DNA of 20,765 nucleotides from Gammaproteobacteria bacterium. Its GTDB lineage: Bacteria; Pseudomonadota; Gammaproteobacteria; Pseudomonadales; Pseudohongiellaceae. The position numbers and the translations under genes are program-made. Position 1 is the first letter of the stretch. Each line of letters starts with the position of its first letter. The notes below the pieces were generated by a model. That model did not search any database and had not been told where the DNA came from. It saw only the letters and a list, made by a program, of their open reading frames with translations. The DNA is taken from NCBI GenBank assembly GCA_016762995.1, contig JAESUT010000016.1:1775-22539 (forward strand), given 5' to 3'. Positions 1 through 7,939 of the stretch are shown here, piece by piece.

Positions 1-686
1 GTTCTTTCATCACGACCGACAGATTCTAGAACCTCATAGACCGTTTCTGGGTAAGTTTCGGGACATGCCTTCCCTCCATAAAAACCGGCCGAGCAGTCGG
101 ATATTTGTACCGTCGAATTAATATCTGCATAGGTCTCCGTATAATTGGTCCCATCTCGCATATCCATAAGTCGGCGGAGAGTCTCTTCTCCATATCCACT
201 GCCTGCCAGTTCCGGCACATAAAAAGCTACTGGTTTTGACAGATCAACCACGCCTCTATTTTCCAATACTGCGGCGATAACCCCTACTATCGACTTGGAC
301 ATTGAAAACATCGCATGAGGGCGCTGTGGTGTTAAGGCACCAAAATACCCTTCAACGAGTATTTCGCCGTTCTTCAGCACCAATATACCGTCGTTGTATT
401 GGCGTTCCAGAACGTCAGTTAGCTTGGTCCGCGCGCCTTTCCAATTGATCGTCACGTCTTTGGGCTTTACTGCCGAACCGGAAAGGAGGCGGGTAAATTC
501 TTTATCTGTCGAAATATTAACCGTTGTAATCATCTCCCGCAGATGACTGAACGCCCAGCGGTTATGAGGAGCAAACTGGAGTGTCTCGAGGGATATGTCT
601 ACCGGACGTTGGAGATCTTGCGCATGCGCGCTAAATAAAGGAAATCCTAACAACACGCTATAGAAAAAAATTCTTGAACCAATCAA
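1..686 (-). CDS. Serine hydrolase of the beta-lactamase fold, NylB-like (partial, C-terminus missing)
   Basis: The frame is open from a TTG at 686 down to the window edge, so about 228 residues are seen and the C-terminus is cut off. No ATG fits, but the TTG has a good AGGAGG six bases upstream and opens a signal peptide (hydrophobic residues 5-19, ending SAHAQ), so export to the periplasm is likely. The class C beta-lactamase/esterase catalytic motif SMSK sits at residues 128-131 (Ser128 nucleophile, Lys131), followed by a VPELAGSGYG stretch and NYTETYAD, a pattern typical of 6-aminohexanoate-dimer hydrolase-like enzymes. That group cleaves amides or esters, and the substrate here cannot be read from sequence. 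It lies 21 bases downstream of the malate synthase stop on the same strand, so the two may be co-transcribed. Family is confident, substrate unknown. Confidence 0.85.
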   Translation of the reverse strand, partial: MIGSRIFFYSVLLGFPLFSAHAQDLQRPVDISLETLQFAPHNRWAFSHLREMITTVNISTDKEFTRLLSGSAVKPKDVTINWKGARTKLTDVLERQYNDGILVLKNGEILVEGYFGALTPQRPHAMFSMSKSIVGVIAAVLENRGVVDLSKPVAFYVPELAGSGYGEETLRRLMDMRDGTNYTETYADINSTVQISDCSAGFYGGKACPETYPETVYEVLESVGRDER

Positions 687-707
687 CTCAAGCCTCCTTT
701 CACCTCA

Positions 708-2897
708 TCAGTCTATTCTGGGGGAATCTTGCATTGCCTTTAACTCTCGACGCCTTGCATGCAATCTAGGTTCTGTGTAGCCGTTTGCTTGATTCACACC
801 ATCGAAAATTAGATCGCACGCTGCCTGAAACGAAATCGAGTTCTCAAAGTCGGGGGCCATTGCGCAGTAGAGCGGGTCATTCGCGTTCTGCTGGTCAACG
901 ATCTTCGCCATGCGCTCTAGCGTTTCCCGAACTTGGCTAGTTGTGCAGACATTATGAAGCAGCCAGTTTGCGATGTGTTGACTGGATATGCGCAGCGTAG
1001 CTCTATCTTCCATCAATCCAATGTTATGAATATCAGGAACCTTAGAACAACCAATACCTTGATTCACCCAGCGCACAACATAACCGAGAATGCTCTGGCA
1101 ATTGTTGTTCAATTCCAATTCCACAGAATCACTGCATATCGCGCTAGGATCTTCAAGAATAGGCAAGGTGAGGATGTCAGTGAGTTTCGCGGCAGAACGC
1201 TGAGCAATTTCCAGCTGACGATCGAAAACATTTACGTAATGGTAATGCATCGCATGTAGCACTGCCGCGGTCGGCGACGGCACCCATGCAGTATTTGCGC
1301 CCGCCATCGGATGAGCGATTTTCTCATCCAGCATCCTCGCCATAAGATCAGGCATCGCCCACATGCCTTTGCCGATTTGCGCTCTACCCTGCAATCCACA
1401 GGCGAGGCCTATATCTACATTGCGATCTTCGTAGGCGGAAATCCAAGACGTAGATTTCATCTCAGCCTTTGGAACCATAGCGCCAGCTTGCATGCTGGTG
1501 TGTATCTCATCACCGGTGCGGTCTAGGAATCCAGTATTAATAAATGCAACGCGGCTCTTTGCGACGCGTATACATTCCTTAAGATTCACACTAGTCCGGC
1601 GCTCTTCGTCCATGATGCCAATCTTCAGAGTATCTGCATCCAGGCCTAAAAACTCCTCAACGGCGGCGAACATGTCGCAAGTAAATTGAACCTCCTCCGG
1701 GCCGTGCATTTTGGGTTTGACGATGTAGATGCTGCCGGTTCGCGAATTTCGCAATTCATTGCTCAGTTTTACATCTATTGACCCAATTGCGCTGGTGATA
1801 ATTGCATCTAAGATTCCCTCATAAATTTCTTCGTCGTTCTTATCAAGAATGGCGCAATTACGCATGTGGTGACCGACGTTCCTGATCAACAGCAGACTTC
1901 TGCCGGGCAGAGTGATCGTCTCCCCTGACACGCCATGAAATTCTCGATCAGCATTGAGAGTCCGGGTGAATTCCAAGCCTTGCTTAGCAAACGATTCCGC
2001 TAGATCTCCGCGCATCAACCCTAGCCAATTTCGATAAACCTCGACCTTGTCCTCGCCATCGACTGCAGCGACAGAATCTTCGCAATCCTGAATCGTAGTG
2101 AGCGCTGCCTCTAGGTTGATGTCTTTAACGCCAGCGGGATCGGTACTGCCAATTTCTGAGTCACGGTCTAGGAGAATCTCAATATGCAGGCCATTATTCA
2201 CTAACAAGAGTGAACCTGGCGCATCAGCGTCGCCAAGATAGCCGCGCAGCTGATCTGAATCGGCGAGGGTCGTCACGCCATGTTCCATTTCTACCAAAAG
2301 CTGGCCGTTGATAATTCGATACGCCTGTACTGCATCGTGATTCGCATTTATGAGGGGGCAGGCCTGATCGAGAAAGTGTTTCGCGAAGGCGACAACCTTC
2401 AGCCCACGTGCCGCGTTATAGCTCTGGGTGCGCTCACAGCCATCGTCTTCTTCTATTACATCCGAACCATAGATAGCGTCAAACAGGCTTCCCCAACGGG
2501 CGTTCGTCGCGTTTAAGGCGAAGCGGGCATTCTTGACTGGAACCACCAATTGCGGGCCCGCAATGCGCGCTATTTCGGGATCGACATTCTCCGTACAGAT
2601 AGAGAAATCATCGCCCTCTTCTACCAAGTAGCCTATTTCGCGCAGAAATTGCACATAGGCCGCCGAGTCAAAAGGTGTATCTCGGTGGCTTATGTGCCAT
2701 TCGTCAATTTGCGCCTGCATCTTATCGCGCACCGCCAACAAAGCCGTATTGCGTGATGTAAATCGCTCTATTATTGACTCAAAACCTGCCCAGAAATCTG
2801 CCTCAGCCAGCCCGAGCTGAGGCAACAGCTGCGCACTGACGAACTCCGCCAAAAGCGGGTCAACCTTAAGGGTGCCTAATTGGATTCTCTGACTCAT
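708..2897 (-). CDS. glcB: Malate synthase G
   Basis: Condenses glyoxylate with acetyl-CoA and water to malate and CoA in the cytoplasm, in the glyoxylate shunt or glycolate use. At 729 residues it is close to the 723 of E. coli GlcB. The C-terminal half is highly conserved: GIGCSKVPDIHN places Cys at 617 and MEDRATLRISSQHIANWLL places the catalytic Asp at 631, the same numbers as in E. coli. The active-site arginine region LLLIRNVGHHMRN and the stretch KMHGPEEVQFTCD are also present. The ATG at 2897 has only a weak ribosome-binding site. Neither isocitrate lyase nor glycolate oxidase is nearby, so the local context does not show which glyoxylate source it serves. The next gene on the strand encodes an exported serine hydrolase. 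Confidence 0.97.
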   Translation of the reverse strand: MSQRIQLGTLKVDPLLAEFVSAQLLPQLGLAEADFWAGFESIIERFTSRNTALLAVRDKMQAQIDEWHISHRDTPFDSAAYVQFLREIGYLVEEGDDFSICTENVDPEIARIAGPQLVVPVKNARFALNATNARWGSLFDAIYGSDVIEEDDGCERTQSYNAARGLKVVAFAKHFLDQACPLINANHDAVQAYRIINGQLLVEMEHGVTTLADSDQLRGYLGDADAPGSLLLVNNGLHIEILLDRDSEIGSTDPAGVKDINLEAALTTIQDCEDSVAAVDGEDKVEVYRNWLGLMRGDLAESFAKQGLEFTRTLNADREFHGVSGETITLPGRSLLLIRNVGHHMRNCAILDKNDEEIYEGILDAIITSAIGSIDVKLSNELRNSRTGSIYIVKPKMHGPEEVQFTCDMFAAVEEFLGLDADTLKIGIMDEERRTSVNLKECIRVAKSRVAFINTGFLDRTGDEIHTSMQAGAMVPKAEMKSTSWISAYEDRNVDIGLACGLQGRAQIGKGMWAMPDLMARMLDEKIAHPMAGANTAWVPSPTAAVLHAMHYHYVNVFDRQLEIAQRSAAKLTDILTLPILEDPSAICSDSVELELNNNCQSILGYVVRWVNQGIGCSKVPDIHNIGLMEDRATLRISSQHIANWLLHNVCTTSQVRETLERMAKIVDQQNANDPLYCAMAPDFENSISFQAACDLIFDGVNQANGYTEPRLHARRRELKAMQDSPRID

Positions 2898-3017
2898 GGG
2901 GATTGAGTGTACTAACTACAGACGGAATGTTCACCCTGTGCGAGCGCCGTAGCTGAGAAATTGAGTATGAGATAAGCGAACTACCTAGCCATCGCTCTAT
3001 GGAAACAACGCGGGTCG

Positions 3018-3404
3018 CTAGCTGGATGTGACATTTGGGCCGTTTTCACGGGATGCCAGTTCAGACATTCGCTTTACTGAGTCATGCATTTCATCAAGTG
3101 TAGACTGAAAGCGATCGTCCGCGTCTACACCTTGATCCCGCGCCACGGCGGCAGCGTTGAGCTGACGAATCAGCTGAATGATGGAGTCTCCTTCTTCTCT
3201 GAGTTCGGTATAGCGCCTCTCGCTAGGGAATAATTTATTGGACAGGCCCCAGACGCCAACCTCCATTAACAAGACGCCTATGAGGGCCAATAGCAATTGC
3301 ATCTGAAGAGTTAGTGCCGAGCTAATTAATACCGCTGTAAATATTACTCCAATGCCAAGCCCCGTGAGGCCCGCATCCATACCACGTCGAATATTCCGTC
3401 TCAA
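3018..3404 (-). CDS. Two-helix inner-membrane protein with a helical cytoplasmic tail, unknown function
   Basis: I do not recognise a named family. The 128-residue product has a basic N-terminus (MRRNIRRG), two adjacent hydrophobic segments at about residues 11-32 and 34-57, then about 70 charged, mostly helical residues (SERRYTELREEGDSIIQLIRQL and beyond). The likely topology is a hairpin in the inner membrane with the tail in the cytoplasm. The start is a TTG at 3404, supported by AGGAG six bases upstream; the next in-frame ATG would delete part of the basic leader. It lies between malate synthase and a secreted hydrolase on the same strand, with gaps of 120 and 67 bases. It could be a small scaffold or stress protein, but nothing visible assigns a role. 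Confidence 0.75.
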   Translation of the reverse strand: MRRNIRRGMDAGLTGLGIGVIFTAVLISSALTLQMQLLLALIGVLLMEVGVWGLSNKLFPSERRYTELREEGDSIIQLIRQLNAAAVARDQGVDADDRFQSTLDEMHDSVKRMSELASRENGPNVTSS

Positions 3405-3471
3405 AGTAAGCTCCTAATTTTCCTGTCATCGACTTTTGCGTGATTAGCGCTAGTTACCCTAGCCCTACAGC

Positions 3472-4746
3472 TTATGGATTGACGCGCAAACTGAGAGCCG
3501 CGGTATATAACAATGACTTGTCACGATCTCTAATCACCCAGTCCAGCAATGTATTCATGTTTTGTTCTACTTTACCTATAAACAGGAGACGTCCGTTAAC
3601 TACCACGCGCACGTCCTCCGAAAAATCCACCTGTTCGGGGCTTAATAAGAGCGTAAAGGCATCAACTGATTCCGCGGTGATAGCAAAATTGTTGCCTTCT
3701 CTGGTCACTGCCATGATTCCCGGCTCTCCCTCAACAGCCAATTCCTCGATTCGCATCCAAAGATTACGGTTATAGCGATCGCTACGGTCAGTAACCCAAC
3801 GAAGTTCTGATGGAAATGGAATACGAGGATTATCGAGTTTGAATTGCTCGATCAGAGGTTGTTCGTCGGGGAGCCAATTCGTATTGTGCCCGCCGCCTTC
3901 TATCACTCTGAACACGTGATCAATATTTGCTTCTTGCAGGATATTGATGAATGGCTCAACAGACGAAGCCGGGTACAGTGGGTCATTCTCCCCATTGACG
4001 ATGTACAGAGGCCTGCTCATCAAATTCTCGAAGTAGAGCTTATAGCCAGGTCCACTCTGTGAATTTCTGAGCACTCCAGGATGCCCGATATAAGGTAAGA
4101 ATGCGGCCCACTCCGTCGATTGTTTGAACGCAAAAAAGTAGGCTCCGGTACCACCATCGGATACACCGCTCAAGGTTACGCGGTTGTCATCTATGTTATA
4201 GGTTTGCTTTAGCTCTCTTAATATAGAAGGCAGATTGTCCGCCTGATTATCCAACCACCAGAACGCTGCATTCCATGCCGCGGGCACGACTACGATTCGA
4301 TCTTCCCTCTTAAGTGAGTCGTAACCACGCCGCCACCATTCGCCACCTGGCTCCCACTCCGGCCGACCAACTCCGCCATGTAACATGAATTCAACAGGGT
4401 AACTTTGCGTCGCATCGTACGTCTCGGGGATCAAATAGACGAAGGGATAACGCGTTCCATCGAGATCGATTCTGGCGCTTTCCTGTTGTCCAAGTGCAAC
4501 GTCTTGTGCAAAAGCAGGACCTACCTTTAGCCACCGGTAGAGTGTTCCGATGTTTGATGCCCCGGCAATTAGTTGACGTTTGCTGCTTTCAACCTCCGCT
4601 TGGGTACTCGCAGACCAGAAGGCCGTTACTAACTCCGATCCGTTTAATTCTTCAGCAACTGACACCTGCCCAAATGCGAACATTGACACAATCACCAACG
4701 TATTTAGAAATAGCATAAGCGATTGCAAGCATTGATGGTGGCGCAT
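3472..4746 (-). CDS. Secreted alpha/beta-hydrolase (esterase / PHB-depolymerase-like) with C-terminal beta-rich domain
   Basis: The start is taken at ATG 4746 because AGGA lies eight bases upstream; an upstream in-frame TTG at 4797 has no ribosome-binding site. The 424-residue product begins with a signal peptide (hydrophobic residues 7-26, cleavage near residue 31). The alpha/beta-hydrolase core shows an HGG oxyanion motif at 123-125, the nucleophile elbow GVSDG at 194-198 (Ser196), a likely acid Asp255 in NGENDPLYPA and a likely His287 in EGGGHNTNW, so the triad is complete. This arrangement resembles exported esterases of the polyhydroxybutyrate depolymerase/feruloyl esterase group. After about residue 320 comes a separate beta-rich segment of unknown role, perhaps substrate binding. 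Likely periplasmic or secreted; substrate unknown. Confidence 0.85.
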   Translation of the reverse strand: MRHHQCLQSLMLFLNTLVIVSMFAFGQVSVAEELNGSELVTAFWSASTQAEVESSKRQLIAGASNIGTLYRWLKVGPAFAQDVALGQQESARIDLDGTRYPFVYLIPETYDATQSYPVEFMLHGGVGRPEWEPGGEWWRRGYDSLKREDRIVVVPAAWNAAFWWLDNQADNLPSILRELKQTYNIDDNRVTLSGVSDGGTGAYFFAFKQSTEWAAFLPYIGHPGVLRNSQSGPGYKLYFENLMSRPLYIVNGENDPLYPASSVEPFINILQEANIDHVFRVIEGGGHNTNWLPDEQPLIEQFKLDNPRIPFPSELRWVTDRSDRYNRNLWMRIEELAVEGEPGIMAVTREGNNFAITAESVDAFTLLLSPEQVDFSEDVRVVVNGRLLFIGKVEQNMNTLLDWVIRDRDKSLLYTAALSLRVNP

Positions 4747-5029
4747 GTAGAAGTTCCTAGCCGAAGAGGCCTTGATTGACTGGGTCGAATTGATCAACTC
4801 ATCTAGAAGAAATGGGAGAATAAGAGCCTAAAGGCAGAATGTCCAATGGCTCCGGTTTCGCTCAGCCTTATTTCGATTCGAGCCCAACTAGTTTAAAGTA
4901 AACACCCCTACAGCGATCAGTGCCCGCAGATGAGCCACCTTCGAGTGGTTTTGCTCCATGCAGCGTATAAGATCTAAGCGGGTGGGCAATGCCTAGGAAC
5001 AAATTTCAATCAATAGTGAGCCAAAGAGA
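4747..5029. other. Intergenic region between divergent genes
   Basis: These 283 bases separate the secreted hydrolase on the minus strand from the secreted protein on the plus strand, so they should hold two divergent promoters. I see no gene, no strong hairpin and no clear sigma-70 box pair. The in-frame minus-strand extension from TTG 4797 to ATG 4746 is open but lacks a ribosome-binding site. Confidence 0.6.
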
Positions 5030-5815
5030 ATGCTAATCAAAGCTGCGAATACAGCGAGGCAGTCAGGCCCAGAGGCCATCCCTCTTGCTGGCATTATCGC
5101 TGTGTTCTGCCTGACGTTAAGCATCCCCGCATTTAGCCAAGATAGCCTGCCGCAACTCGACTTAGACCTTCCTCTACGCCTCGATTTCTCCGGTTCCTGG
5201 GAGAAGGATTTCAGACGCAGCGACAATTGGGAAGATGAGCTATCTCGGACTCTGCGTATTCGCCAAGAGTCTGCGGCGCGGCAACAGTCCTCGCCCGGTT
5301 CTTCGCGCATCCGCTCGACTCCGCCGATTTCCATTGGCAATGTGAATCTGCCGCGAAGTCGCGGTCGCGGCGCGAACATCGTCGATTTGGCCCGGTTGGC
5401 GGAATACATTAGCCGACAAAGCATCCTAGATATAATTCAGACTCGAGATGAAATAAGAATCGAGCGTAGCGGCGAGGCGGCGTTGATCTGTGGTGTTGAG
5501 TATACGCTACAGCGGACATTCGCCAACGAATACGGGGTTGAGGTCTGTGGCTGGGAGGGACAACAACTAGTCTTCCAGATCATGCTGCCTGATGACCTCG
5601 TCATCATGCATCGCTTCACAGTGTCCTCGAATCAACTCGTACTCAACTTACTTACCAGCATCTACAGCAAGGGGGGCGAGCCATTCAATCTTATTCAAGC
5701 ATTCAACAAATACGAAGCACCGCGTGATGAATTTAACTGCATTCAAACCTTGAGCCGCGGACAAGTTTGCAGTCAGGCCGGCACCGATCTATCTACCGTG
5801 TTGGAGAACTATTGA
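5030..5815 (+). CDS. Secreted four-cysteine protein of unknown function
   Basis: I do not recognise the family. The 261-residue product has an uncharged hydrophobic segment at about residues 16-34 ending IPAFSQ, a likely signal peptide with cleavage before Gln37. Next comes an acidic, then Arg/Ser/Pro-rich, probably disordered stretch (about 40-110), and a more ordered C-terminal half. The mature protein has only four cysteines, all in the last 110 residues (in LICGV, VEVCGW, FNCIQ and QVCSQ), which would fit two disulfides in the periplasm. The ribosome-binding site before ATG 5030 is weak (AAAGAGA, close to the start). Its stop overlaps the start of the next gene, a lipoprotein, which strongly suggests a two-gene operon whose products work together at the envelope. 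Confidence 0.8.
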   Translation: MLIKAANTARQSGPEAIPLAGIIAVFCLTLSIPAFSQDSLPQLDLDLPLRLDFSGSWEKDFRRSDNWEDELSRTLRIRQESAARQQSSPGSSRIRSTPPISIGNVNLPRSRGRGANIVDLARLAEYISRQSILDIIQTRDEIRIERSGEAALICGVEYTLQRTFANEYGVEVCGWEGQQLVFQIMLPDDLVIMHRFTVSSNQLVLNLLTSIYSKGGEPFNLIQAFNKYEAPRDEFNCIQTLSRGQVCSQAGTDLSTVLENY

Positions 5816-6999
5816 GCTATTCGAGGAGTACATCAGGTATTCGGGCTCTGACAGTATTACTAGTATTGCTACTAGCTGCTTGCGCGCTGACAGTACCAGA
5901 GCCGGTATTGGTGGAGCGTCCCCTAGATCTTGTAGGCGATGTAAATCTAATACAAGCAATTCAAGCTCCATCCGAGAACGCATTGCTAGAAGTAGGTGTG
6001 CAAGTATTCGGCACGGCTCAGAAAGAAGCTGGCGCATACAAATTAGGCGATTGGGTATTCGACGAGATCATTCAGAAGGAAACACAATTCCTTCCCCATC
6101 TTCTGAAGAATACTCTCGTTGATTCTAACCAATGGGGAGCCATAAGAGTAATTCCAGAAAGTGATCCCTCTCTCGACCTCATCATTGCAGGACAAATCAT
6201 TCAATCAGATGGCGAGACGCTTGAACTACAGATTCGCGCAATCGACAGCAGCGGTAGAGAATGGTTGAACCGAACCTATGCAGATCAAAGTGTTCAAGAA
6301 GAGTACCCAGAATCTACAAGATTTACTCTGAACAATACTTTCGATGCCATAAATTTCATCGACCCTTTTCAAGATATTTACAATCGCATTGCCAACGACC
6401 TCGTTGCGATGAGGGCGAGCCTAGACGAGCAGACACTTGGCGATCTTAATCTCGTTACCGACATGCTCTACGCAAGCGACCTATCTCCCGATACTTTTTC
6501 AGATTCAATAAAAAAGGATGAGAATGGCCTGCTGATAGTCGACAGACTGCCATCACTCGATGATCCCATGATGGCTAGAGTTGCCGACATGAAATACCGT
6601 CATCATCTTTTTATCGATACTGTAGATGAGTACTATCAAACGCTCTATGACGACATTCAACCCGCCTATGTTCTATGGCGCCGTTATTCGATTGACCAGA
6701 TCGTCGAGATCGAAACATCACAGCAAGAAGCAAACCGGAGCGACTATGGTAGATCGAGTGGTTTCTTATCGCTAAGCCAGCGCTATGATCGTTTTAAGTG
6801 GAGCAAGATATTTGAGCGAGAGTTTAGCGACTTGGCTGCCGGCTTCAACAACGAACTTGCACCCGCATTTCTAGAACTAAACTCTCAAGTTCACGGACTA
6901 ACGGGAACAATGGAACAACAGTACCGAGAATGGCGCGGCATATTGCGGAATTTATTTGAGCTAGAGAATGGCGAACTAACTACCGATGCGACGGAGTAA
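5812..6999 (+). CDS. Outer-membrane-type lipoprotein of unknown function, coupled to the upstream secreted protein
   Basis: The open frame extends to 5767, but the supported start is the TTG at 5812, which overlaps the upstream stop (TTGA) and has GGAG five bases upstream. The resulting 395-residue protein begins with a lipoprotein signal: hydrophobic residues 12-23 and the lipobox LAAC with lipidated Cys24. The +2 residue is Ala, not Asp, so sorting to the outer membrane is expected. The mature protein has a first region (about 40-190) that alternates strands and helices, including a segment that reads like an amphipathic beta-domain (DLIIAGQIIQSDGETLELQ), followed by a long, charged, mostly helical region rich in Tyr, Arg and Asp. 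I do not recognise the family. TGA-TTG coupling points to stoichiometric production with the secreted partner. Confidence 0.82.
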   Translation: MSYSRSTSGIRALTVLLVLLLAACALTVPEPVLVERPLDLVGDVNLIQAIQAPSENALLEVGVQVFGTAQKEAGAYKLGDWVFDEIIQKETQFLPHLLKNTLVDSNQWGAIRVIPESDPSLDLIIAGQIIQSDGETLELQIRAIDSSGREWLNRTYADQSVQEEYPESTRFTLNNTFDAINFIDPFQDIYNRIANDLVAMRASLDEQTLGDLNLVTDMLYASDLSPDTFSDSIKKDENGLLIVDRLPSLDDPMMARVADMKYRHHLFIDTVDEYYQTLYDDIQPAYVLWRRYSIDQIVEIETSQQEANRSDYGRSSGFLSLSQRYDRFKWSKIFEREFSDLAAGFNNELAPAFLELNSQVHGLTGTMEQQYREWRGILRNLFELENGELTTDATE

Positions 7000-7040
7000 A
7001 GATTAAACTACCGCTTAGCTTGTCGCCGTCTAGAGAGCAT

Positions 7041-7127
7041 CTAAGCAGCGACTATAACGGCCCAGCAGATTAGGCCCACTGCAACGGGTGCGATCATCAG
7101 GAATACTAGGTGTCTTACGTGGATCAT
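7041..7127 (-). CDS. Candidate 28-residue single-pass membrane protein
   Basis: A small frame from ATG 7127 to TAG 7041 encodes 28 residues: a short basic N-terminus (MIHVRH) and then an almost uninterrupted hydrophobic stretch to the end (VGLICWAVIVAA at the C-terminus), enough for one membrane helix. GAGG lies eight bases upstream of the ATG, inside a purine-rich run. It is on the strand opposite to both neighbours, with about 180 bases of AT-rich upstream DNA to hold a promoter. Small single-helix proteins of this kind often act as accessory subunits or regulators of larger membrane complexes, but no partner is visible here. It could still be a chance frame. Confidence 0.45.
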   Translation of the reverse strand: MIHVRHLVFLMIAPVAVGLICWAVIVAA

Positions 7128-7309
7128 TGTCTCGTCCTCTTGTTTTCTCTCTCGTTATCAAGAAGCTAATATATCACTAAAAGTATTCGACTCGGTGTCG
7201 CTGCGACACTATGACGCGGCTGGTAATGCTCGTCTTTTTCCGCACCAAACTCTGTTTACATAACATTCTCTAGGCGTATACTCGATTAAAAATAGAAAAG
7301 GTGTTGACC
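7128..7309. other. Intergenic region between the small membrane protein and the 7310 gene
   Basis: About 180 AT-rich bases separate these divergent genes and probably carry promoters for both. I see no strong hairpin and no clear palindrome. Confidence 0.5.
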
Positions 7310-7858
7310 ATGACCGATGCAGAGACCCTTCCTGAAACGAGTAGAAAATCACGCACCATCTTCATCGCCGCTGGCGGCACCTTGTTAGTTGCCCTCGTTG
7401 CCGGCTTTCTAATCTACTCATCAATTTGTCCTTGCGAGCGTACCCCCGGTGGTTTTCTTTTCGGAGAACAGGCGAGTGAACCCGTGCGTGATTGGTCGTT
7501 TGCAAACGACGTGCCGCTTTGTCAGCTACAAATCTGGGCGGGAGTAAGGCCCCACGCGATAAACCTCAATTGCATGTCGACCCCAGACGGCGAACTCTAT
7601 CTCAGCTGTTCGGTGTGTGCGTCGAAATATTGGGCGGGCAAAGTTGGAGAAGACGAAACAGGGGTTATGCGATTAAACGGTGTCGTCTATCCCGTCGTAA
7701 TTAATCGCGAGACCGACTCCGCTGCTATGGACCGCGCTTGGGCGGCTCGAATAGAGAAACTACAGACCCATGGCGGCGGTCAGTTCAATCCCACACCGTC
7801 ACCTGACTCGCGGCGACCGGATCACTGGTGGACCTTTAGGATTGTCTCCTCCAGTTAA
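7310..7858 (+). CDS. Membrane-anchored, cysteine-rich protein of probable split-barrel (PNPOx/nitroreductase-like) fold
   Basis: The start is ATG 7310, eight bases after AAGG; in-frame GTG 7301 and TTG 7304 lie on the ribosome-binding site itself. The 182-residue product has a basic cytoplasmic end (RKSR), one membrane helix at about residues 16-36, and an outward-facing domain. That domain shows DWSF at 61-64, then a run of strands with DGELYL at 93-98, a Trp108 and VMRLNG further on. The same order of motifs occurs in the protein at 14835-15344, so the two are probably paralogues; the strand pattern suggests a flavin-reductase-like split barrel, which is inference. Six cysteines (40, 42, 71, 88, 100, 103) in the periplasmic part, two of them in CPC and two in CSVC, are absent from the paralogue and could form disulfides or bind metal. 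Followed by a strong terminator. Confidence 0.75.
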   Translation: MTDAETLPETSRKSRTIFIAAGGTLLVALVAGFLIYSSICPCERTPGGFLFGEQASEPVRDWSFANDVPLCQLQIWAGVRPHAINLNCMSTPDGELYLSCSVCASKYWAGKVGEDETGVMRLNGVVYPVVINRETDSAAMDRAWAARIEKLQTHGGGQFNPTPSPDSRRPDHWWTFRIVSSS

Positions 7859-7872
7859 ACTTTGTAGCTGGC

Positions 7873-7926
7873 GAGGTTAACAAAAAAAGGCGATGCTTCT
7901 GAGCATCGCCTTTTTTTGTTAACCTC
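7873..7926. terminator. Perfect bidirectional intrinsic terminator
   Basis: Two perfectly complementary 25-base arms flank a four-base TCTG loop. The GC-rich inner stem (GGCGATGCT / AGCATCGCC) is bordered by seven A on the left and seven T on the right, so RNA from either strand ends in a stem followed by a U-tract. It sits between the converging genes that end at 7858 (plus) and 7940 (minus) and should stop both. Confidence 0.95.
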
Positions 7927-7939
7927 ATTTACGAATATA

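Noticed and set aside
26..220. 64-codon minus-strand frame
   Set aside because: It overlaps the serine hydrolase in another frame; the SMSK-containing frame is the coding one.
4747..4797. Upstream TTG start for the secreted esterase
   Set aside because: It has no ribosome-binding site and would put 17 residues before the signal peptide; ATG 4746 has one and opens directly with the signal.
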